Source: Actinostola sp. cb2023
Lineage: Eukaryota; Cnidaria; Anthozoa; Actiniaria; Actinostolidae
Assembly (NCBI GenBank): GCA_033675265.1
Contig: JAUJYZ010001532.1
Location: forward strand, 124,001-188,000
Direction of reading: 5' to 3'
DNA: 64,000 nucleotides
Below the pieces are notes generated by a model that had not been told where the DNA came from, did not search any database, and saw nothing but the letters and a program-made list of their open reading frames with translations. Both the position numbers and the translations under genes were made by a program. Positions within the stretch are counted from its first letter, which is position 1. Each line of letters starts with the position of its first letter. Shown in pieces: positions 58,759-64,000 of this stretch.

Positions 58759-59142
58759 ATGGAGTGTAAGGAGTGTAATAGAACTTTCTGCAGCAAACAA
58801 CGATTGGGAACTCATGTACGAAATAAAGTATGTGAAAAGAAAGATCCTGTTTGTAAAGAATGTAATAAGACCTTCAGCACTATGCAAATGCTAGCGTATC
58901 ATGCTAGGAATAAAGTATGTGAAAAAAAGAAGAAAGATCCTGTTTGTACAAATTGTAATAAGGCTTTCTGTTCGATGCAAAGATTAGGAACTCACGTATG
59001 CAAATATAGAGATACTACCTGTAAAGAATGTAATGAGACTTTCTGTTCTATATCGATATTACAAACTCATGTCTGTATAAAACAACGAGGCCCATGTTAT
59101 AATTGTGGTGATCTTATAGAACGGTGCAACTGTAACAAATAA
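58759..59142 (+). CDS. C2HC-type multi-zinc-finger protein, virus-like element
   Basis: 127 residues with at least four repeats of the plan C-x2-C-x12-H-x(3-5)-C (for example CKECNRTFCSKQRLGTHV), joined by KKDPVCKEC-type linkers, and a final knuckle CYNCGDLIERCNC. Almost no sequence lies outside the fingers. Probably binds nucleic acid; a transcription or genome-binding role in the element is inference. The start lies in GTAATATATGG. The stop codon TAA is the first base triplet of the following array, so the repeat directly abuts the coding end. Confidence 0.85.
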   Translation: MECKECNRTFCSKQRLGTHVRNKVCEKKDPVCKECNKTFSTMQMLAYHARNKVCEKKKKDPVCTNCNKAFCSMQRLGTHVCKYRDTTCKECNETFCSISILQTHVCIKQRGPCYNCGDLIERCNCNK

Positions 59143-59470
59143 TAATCTAGCTGCATTATATTTCTATGTTGTACGAAGTGTGACAGGATAGCAAATATCT
59201 AATAATAATCTAGCTGCATTATATTTCTATGTTGTACGAAGTGTGACAGGATAGCAAATATCTAATAATAATCTAGCAGCATTATATTTCTATGTTGTAC
59301 GAAGTGTGACAGGATAGCAAATATCTAATAATAATCTAGCAGCATTATATTTCTATGTTGTACGAAGTGTGACAGGATAGCAAATATCTAATAATAATCT
59401 AGCAGCATTATATTTCTATGTTGTACGAAGTGTGACAGGATAGCAAATATCTAATAATACTCTAGCAGCA
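59141..59470 (-). repeat. 63-bp tandem array, right of zinc-finger gene
   Basis: Five copies with period 63 (AATAATCTAG at 59141, 59204 and onward). Each contains TAGCAGCATTATATTTCTAT, GTTGTACGAAGTGTGACAGG and ATAGCAAATATCTAATAAT. This is the same unit as at 58067-58740 in reverse. It runs into the last codons of the VLTF3-like gene: the gene's end, TGCTGCTAG on the minus strand, is part of the unit. Confidence 0.95.
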
Positions 59471-60403
59471 TGATTTATGACGCAGCTTTCGTAAAGTAGC
59501 TGTAGTCGATCTCCATTCCAGCCCTGTCTTCTCACATATCAACCGCCACTCGTCGTCATTCTTTTCTACTGTGTCGGAGCCTTGCAGATGAATAAAGCGC
59601 AAAATACTACGGTCTTCATCTTTTGCTATTAAGAGGTCTAATATCTTAAAAATGTAATAAGGATAATATCTTCTATTTTTTTTATGCAGTTCCTTGATAT
59701 GATTTCTAGCTTCTAAAACTTGTATAAAAAGATGTTCTCCTTTAACAAGCACATCAGCAGATACTTTTGGTATAGGATTACCAGTGACTGTGCTCCAAAC
59801 TGCAGAAGCGTGTTTATTCAAATCTGCACGGCCAATATCTTTTAGAGCTATTCTGACATCTTGAATTGTAGTGCCAACTAATTGTTTCTTACAGTTATTT
59901 ATTACACCGTCCTGAAGGATCAACATCTGCTGCCCTAGAATAAGATTTATCCAATTACGATAATGTTTGCTGGGATTAAAAATGCCCGGCTTAACCGACT
60001 GCCCTTCTTGACTGTAAAATTGAGCGTCATTAACAGATACAGGCATAGAAACTTCTCTTCCACATGCTGAACACCTCATTTGCAATTCTTCTCTATCCAG
60101 GACCATCCTAGTGCCGCAAATACATATTTCATATTCGTTGTTTTCCACTGCATTACAAGGAAGAGTGCTTAACATTTTCCTCAGCTGAACCACTTCTAAA
60201 TCTTCCGCAGGCAGTGTATTAATAATCATGTTTGTTCTATCTTCATATTTACCCCACACTGTAAAAAAGTAATTCTCTGATAAATCTCCTCCTAGCCGTT
60301 CTAAATAAAACTCAGATATTATTTCATCCACCGCCGCCATCGTATTATTATATTTTTTCGCTATTCGTTTAAGTGTTCTAAGATAAGCTGTCACAGACTC
60401 CAT
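59462..60403 (-). CDS. VLTF3-like late transcription factor
   Basis: 313 residues matching the poxvirus/NCLDV late transcription factor 3 plan: a zinc ribbon (CICGTRMVL ... RCSACGR, about residues 93-117), then FNPSKHYRNWINLILG, a middle helical region, and the hallmark C-terminal blocks NRRYYPYYIFKILDLL and ILRFIHLQGSDTVEKNDDEW followed by LICEKTGLEW. VLTF3 proteins activate late virion-gene promoters with the viral RNA polymerase; which polymerase this element uses is not visible here. The gene is intact, starts in TCAATATATGG, and is divergent from the clamp-like gene with only 28 bp between start codons. It is a hallmark of nucleocytoviruses and related small viruses. Confidence 0.85.
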   Translation of the reverse strand: MESVTAYLRTLKRIAKKYNNTMAAVDEIISEFYLERLGGDLSENYFFTVWGKYEDRTNMIINTLPAEDLEVVQLRKMLSTLPCNAVENNEYEICICGTRMVLDREELQMRCSACGREVSMPVSVNDAQFYSQEGQSVKPGIFNPSKHYRNWINLILGQQMLILQDGVINNCKKQLVGTTIQDVRIALKDIGRADLNKHASAVWSTVTGNPIPKVSADVLVKGEHLFIQVLEARNHIKELHKKNRRYYPYYIFKILDLLIAKDEDRSILRFIHLQGSDTVEKNDDEWRLICEKTGLEWRSTTATLRKLRHKSCC

Positions 60404-60431
60404 ATATTGAGACTATGCATTGCTCTAATAT
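60404..60431. promoter_or_regulatory. 28-bp divergent promoter region
   Basis: Separates the two divergent start codons. CAATATATG faces left and TAATATATG faces right, so both start motifs lie in this gap plus the ATGs. Confidence 0.6.
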
Positions 60432-61124
60432 ATGATCCTTGTAACCAACCCCACCTATTTTAAATCAATCGTATCTTTTTTGAGAACCTTTAGAGCCTGT
60501 CAAGTAATACTTAGCTTCGATTCTGACATTCTAGAGATTTATGCCAAGGATATTGAATCTATCCGCTTTCTTAAAGCAAAAAGTAAAAATAAAACAAGAT
60601 CGTCCTATTATCTGCAGCTCAATAAAAGTTAGATTGGAAGATCTTAAAGAAGTATTCAACAATATTGATAGAGAAGTGACAGAATTGAAAATGGATCTTA
60701 ATCCTCTGGAGATGTTGGAGGCTGTGATTACTTCTCCTATGAGAACAATACAAGTCAGTATTCTTTACCAACTTGTACAACCGCCGGCATTGTGGGGAAA
60801 AAAAAATACTTTCCTTTATCCTGGTCCATGGCACAGAAGGCTTTCAAGAAAAGCTTCTCAAATCAAGGGCAGATTGAAAGATACATTCGCATCACCGGCA
60901 CCGCTGCAGGGCAAATACAATTAGAGACGAATAAAGCCCATCATGTCGTCTGCAAGGAAACTTTATACACCGATGCAAAGGTGGCCGAATCCACGGAATT
61001 CCTTATAAGTTTAGATCTCATTAAAAGGAATCTTACGTTGCCTTGTAAGAAACTTACTATAAGCTGTTCAAAAGAGATCCTGCAGCTTTCGTCCTCTGCA
61101 ATAACTATTAGAACAGTGCTCTGA
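60432..61124 (+). pseudogene. PCNA-like sliding clamp, frameshifted
   Basis: Three overlapping plus-strand frames (60432-60632, 60541-60924, 60792-61124) together show a PCNA-like pattern: an N-terminal FDSDILEIYAKD stretch, a middle part with VRLEDLKEVFNNIDRE, and a beta-rich C-terminal part. Breaks fall in A-rich tracts near 60575-60605 and at the A9 run at 60799-60807. Sliding clamps encircle DNA and give polymerases processivity. Either the gene has decayed or homopolymer lengths are wrong in the assembly. It starts in CTAATATATGA. The last codons converge with, and slightly overlap, the nuclease-like frame on the other strand (61108). Confidence 0.6.
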
Positions 61125-62035
61125 CCTGACCCGCCGTTTTGGTCGGGCAGCTACAGATTTTATGAAAATACAGCTCGTGATTTCTTAAGGTTCTTCTTGA
61201 TTTAAATTTCCTACAACAGTAGGCGCACAATACTCTAATATCTTCACAATACGTGTTTAGCTCTTTTATAATAAGATCGTAATCGTTAGAGACAACACAT
61301 TTGAATCCATTATCTTCATATCGCTCCAATAGATTCTCCTGATTGGCCGACAGAATTCCTTTTCCCGTGGGCGTTTTAAATTCAATGCAAAGCCCCCAAT
61401 ATTTTTTATGATAATTATTAATGATCAAATCGGGCTGCCCCTTCATATAACCTTTTCTATAAGAGTTAATTCTTTTAGAACTCGAGTCTTGATTTTCACC
61501 TAAGCCAGCAACGATCAGTAAATAGGGGTGGAAGCGCCTGATATAGCCAACTACTTTAGTGTGGAGATCGTATTCGTTTTGTATCTTAAAAACATCTTCA
61601 TATTATTATTGGGGGTATAATAGCCGTGTTTTCTTATAGACGGCAATACCTCTTCGAATACCCATCTTTGGAATTGTTTAGCCGCGGGCATCTTAGAGCT
61701 GAAGATCAAAGAGTATAATCCAGGTTCTTTAATGAAAATAGTATTTGGATGCAAGGCGAACGAATCGTTCCTCTTCACAGAGAGCATCGTTTCAGTGCCC
61801 TTCACAGGGGGCATCGATTCGTTCCTCTTCACAGAGAGCGGTGTTTTACCACTATTGATATTTACCCATTCTATTTTATATTCATCGTCTACATGATCCC
61901 TTATTGCTTTTTTTGTGTATTTTTATATTCTAACACCTTCGCAACATCTATACCTTTAAACCATACATTCGCCCCATCAGTAAATGTTTCAATAGATAAT
62001 TTCAATTCTAAGTTTTCATAGAGTTGCAGTTCCAT
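61108..62035 (-). pseudogene. BRO-N / VRR-NUC gene, frameshifted
   Basis: Three minus-strand segments in different frames. The first (62035 to the stop at 61901) has the BRO-N start (WFKGIDVAKVLEYKN). The second (open to 61551) carries the BRO-N end (EPGLYSLIFSSKMPAAK, then FQRWVFEEVLPSIRKHGYY). The third (to 61108) has a VRR-NUC-type PD-(D/E)xK nuclease region (KGQPDLII ... GLCIEFKTPTG ... SANQ) and a C-terminal Cys/His zinc-finger-like end. Breaks coincide with homopolymers: T7 at 61908-61914 and A5 at 61588-61592 on the plus strand. BRO proteins are common in large DNA viruses; a BRO-nuclease fusion is inferred from the continuous similarity across frames. The start overlaps the preceding gene by 20 nt. 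Confidence 0.65.
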
Positions 62036-62564
62036 GTTCTATATCTAGGGTATCGATGTCCTCAATACCTGATACTACTGCTGCTGCTGGGGCAAAATTA
62101 ACATGTTTGGCCACTTGAACCAGACAGCTTGACAATGCAACCATTCTACCGCCTTTTAACAGAAGGTATCCTGCGATATTATTCAACTCTTGGGTCAACA
62201 CCTCATTGGCCTTCAAATCCTCACACAATTCTTTATTATTATCAATAGGGATGGCATAAGAAGCCAATCCTACGGCAAGCTCTAGGGCTGAACTCACTAA
62301 ACCCTGTGTGATCTTATTCCCTAGAACCGTCTGATATCTGTTAAAATACTTATCCACATCCTTTGTAGGCAACTTCTTCACATCGCCTAAAGACATTTTA
62401 ATTCCAGTATACTGGTCAATAGTACCAAGTACGGACAAGATACATAATTGTTCACGTTTTTCTTCTACTTCCACAGAATCTATAACTTTCTTCTTCCCAG
62501 CCTTCTTCTTTACAACTTCCTCTGGTACAGTTTCCTCTGCATATTGGTCTAGAATTGATGTCAT
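62016..62564 (-). CDS. Hypothetical protein between ATPase and BRO genes
   Basis: 182 residues, not recognised. The N-terminus is charged with a basic run (KKKAGKKK, about 19-26), the rest is mostly helical with Ala/Leu/Val-rich segments (SSALELAVGLASYAIPI; GGRMVALSSCLVQVAKHV). No clear signal peptide. The start lies in CTAATATATGA, 3 nt downstream of the ATPase stop. Its position next to ATPase and capsid genes suggests a virion or assembly protein, which is inference. Confidence 0.7.
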   Translation of the reverse strand: MTSILDQYAEETVPEEVVKKKAGKKKVIDSVEVEEKREQLCILSVLGTIDQYTGIKMSLGDVKKLPTKDVDKYFNRYQTVLGNKITQGLVSSALELAVGLASYAIPIDNNKELCEDLKANEVLTQELNNIAGYLLLKGGRMVALSSCLVQVAKHVNFAPAAAVVSGIEDIDTLDIEHGTATL

Positions 62565-62567
62565 ATA

Positions 62568-63188
62568 TTAGATGGAATTTCTAATATAATGATTATAAGG
62601 ATGCCTTAAAGAAAAACACATTCTTGAATATTTTTCAGATTTTAATGTTTTAATAAAAGACTTCCGTTCTTCAAGAGGCATATTTCCACCATATTCCTCA
62701 AACAAAGTTTTTTCGCACAGAAGATTAGGATTATAAAATGAAATAATACATCCAACATTTTCCCGAAAGGGTTTAGCTATAGAGGACAATTGTTGTGTTA
62801 ATACCCATAAGGATAACAATTCATGTCTCCCACTGAAGGCTAACTTAATAAACTTGTTCGATCTTTGTTTGAGATCCTTTGAAAATGCGCAATCGTCTAA
62901 TATTATTAATGTGTTTGTACCAGAGAATACTATTTGACAGCATGAAAGCAAATCGTTTATCTCATCCACATTATCTGATTCTGGGGATAGAACAATAAAC
63001 CTTGGATCCTTATTTGCAAACCCTCTATAAGTTTTATTTTTCGAATAGGTTGGGCAAATCAAAACCACATATTCAAAAACATTTCTATAGGACCCTCTTA
63101 GAGTCTCCACTAAATATTTTGTTTTGCCACAATTCGTCGGCCCTACTATTATACAGTGAAATGGCACCTGATCTTTCAATTCTTCCAT
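62568..63188 (-). CDS. A32-like genome-packaging ATPase
   Basis: 206 residues of the FtsK/HerA-like packaging ATPase family. Walker A is GPTNCGKTK (about residues 17-25). Walker B is LIILDDCA (about 93-100). Further family features are the SGRHELLSLWVLTQQLSSI stretch (arginine/sensor region) and NP-x-L near the end. This enzyme pumps DNA into preformed capsids and is shared by nucleocytoviruses, polintons, virophages and polinton-like viruses. Intact. The start in TAATATATGG lies 3 bp after the MCP stop codon, so capsid and packaging genes form one tight block. Confidence 0.9.
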   Translation of the reverse strand: MEELKDQVPFHCIIVGPTNCGKTKYLVETLRGSYRNVFEYVVLICPTYSKNKTYRGFANKDPRFIVLSPESDNVDEINDLLSCCQIVFSGTNTLIILDDCAFSKDLKQRSNKFIKLAFSGRHELLSLWVLTQQLSSIAKPFRENVGCIISFYNPNLLCEKTLFEEYGGNMPLEERKSFIKTLKSEKYSRMCFSLRHPYNHYIRNSI

Positions 63189-63191
63189 ATA

Positions 63192-64000
63192 TTAATACAG
63201 AATCGCTTTCAAACTGCTGCCTTGAATTTCCATCAGGGCGTCGGCAATGACAAACATATAGCATGTTAAAGTTCCTGACCCGCCAACTTTCCTCTTCATC
63301 TCTAGTTTAACGCCATCTTTTGTGCTATTCAACAATAGGCCGTTTCCATGAATTTTATTATCGGCAAAGGTTCTCAAATCAATCCATAGGGCGAATTTAT
63401 CTGAATAAAAGTCTTTAGGCGTGATATTATCAGTCTCACCAAATCTTGATCTAATCGAGTTCCAAAAATCTGTGGGTAACATGCCCTTCGAATACAACTT
63501 GTTTGGCATTCCGTCAACATTGACATTAACTTGTGTGATACTAGGAGATACAAACTTTTCACTATCTCTAGCACCTACGGCGTACGCCTCAGTAAATAGC
63601 ATTAAAATACCACTCATCGACCGCCGGGGGATATTAACATGTTCGTTAATCACACTGTCATTGGCTTTATTAATCGTGAATGTCTTATGGAGAAGAATGT
63701 TCTCATAATAAAAACCTTTACCTATTTGATAGGCCGATAGGGCTTCGCGTGCAAGATAATCACTAGCAATACACTCATATTCAAGCTCGATATTTGAAAG
63801 ACTGTAAGTGTATGCTTTAGTTGCATCAGATGTTATTGTAACTTCTTTGCTTTGTGGAAGTGTAATCTCAAACGTTAGATTCTGAGAGAGTGCTTTTGCA
63901 TAGAAAATGCCATGGGCGTCTAAAATAGAATGATTGATTGGCATTCGATATCTATCTCCATAAACAGCAGCCAGAGCTACCTCGTTTGCATCTGTAGACC
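63192..64000 (-). CDS. Major capsid protein, C-terminal part (double jelly-roll)
   Basis: The frame is open to the window edge, so only the C-terminal ~269 residues are visible. An internal Met at 63944 is not taken as the start because the frame continues upstream without a stop and reads VALAAVYGDRYR just before it. Recognisable stretches include FYAKALSQNLTFEITLP, PRRSMSGILMLF and PTDFWNSIRSRFG, in the style of double jelly-roll capsid proteins of polinton-like and nucleocytoplasmic viruses. Alternating beta-like segments and the immediate packaging-ATPase neighbour support the call. It would form trimeric capsomers of an icosahedral virion. The exact lineage cannot be set without the N-terminal half. 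Confidence 0.75.
   Translation of the reverse strand, partial: STDANEVALAAVYGDRYRMPINHSILDAHGIFYAKALSQNLTFEITLPQSKEVTITSDATKAYTYSLSNIELEYECIASDYLAREALSAYQIGKGFYYENILLHKTFTINKANDSVINEHVNIPRRSMSGILMLFTEAYAVGARDSEKFVSPSITQVNVNVDGMPNKLYSKGMLPTDFWNSIRSRFGETDNITPKDFYSDKFALWIDLRTFADNKIHGNGLLLNSTKDGVKLEMKRKVGGSGTLTCYMFVIADALMEIQGSSLKAILY

Overview
The window is eukaryotic nuclear DNA from an animal, most likely an anthozoan cnidarian (sea anemone or coral). The clues are two intronless rhodopsin-class GPCRs with the long CKxxxFLQDxSTAVS helix-3 signature I associate with coral and anemone receptors, GT-AG introns, abundant microsatellites and minisatellites, many short inverted-repeat transposons and Penelope-like retroelement fragments. 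The species cannot be named from the sequence. There is no bacterial operon structure; most long open frames lie in tandem repeats and are not genes.

Region 1 (about 4.4-20.4 kb) is a cluster of six small secreted-peptide genes, one on the plus strand (4517) and five on the minus strand (11580, 12801, 13845, 16145, 20335). Each first exon encodes a signal peptide followed at once by Tyr-Thr-Gly/Ala. Five then share a short amphipathic stretch ending in Phe/Tyr-Cys (in one of them only past a frameshift). Each exon ends in a phase-0 splice donor. Second exons can be proposed for the first and last gene. One member carries a frameshift. I do not recognise the family. Between the genes lie MITEs (TTAA-flanked piggyBac-type, a 9-bp-TSD Mutator-like element, a 1.25-kb foldback element) and tandem arrays.

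Region 2 (20.6-55.5 kb) is repeat-dominated. It holds the two GPCR genes (27974-29194 plus; 45301-46299 minus), satellites with units of 16, 24, 33, 34, 36, 71, 101 and about 150 bp, very long tri- and tetranucleotide arrays, three tandem tRNA-derived SINE-like units, a 2-kb imperfect palindrome with nested MITEs, and two nearly identical decayed Penelope-like copies with GIY-YIG domains. The second Penelope copy is split by a 0.9-kb TIR element.

Region 3 (55.7 kb to the window end) is compact and virus-like, with gaps of a few bases and overlapping ends. It encodes the C-terminal part of a probable double-jelly-roll major capsid protein (runs off the window), an A32-type packaging ATPase, a BRO-N plus VRR-NUC gene broken by frameshifts, a broken PCNA-like clamp, a VLTF3-like late transcription factor, a C2HC zinc-finger protein, and six hypothetical proteins including small membrane proteins and a coiled coil. 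Many start codons on both strands sit inside a shared TAATATATG motif, as expected if a VLTF3-type system drives late promoters overlapping the ATG. Two arrays of one 63-64-bp unit in opposite orientation flank the zinc-finger gene. I read this as an endogenous dsDNA virus (NCLDV-, mriyavirus- or polinton-like; lineage undecided). No polymerase or integrase is visible in the window.
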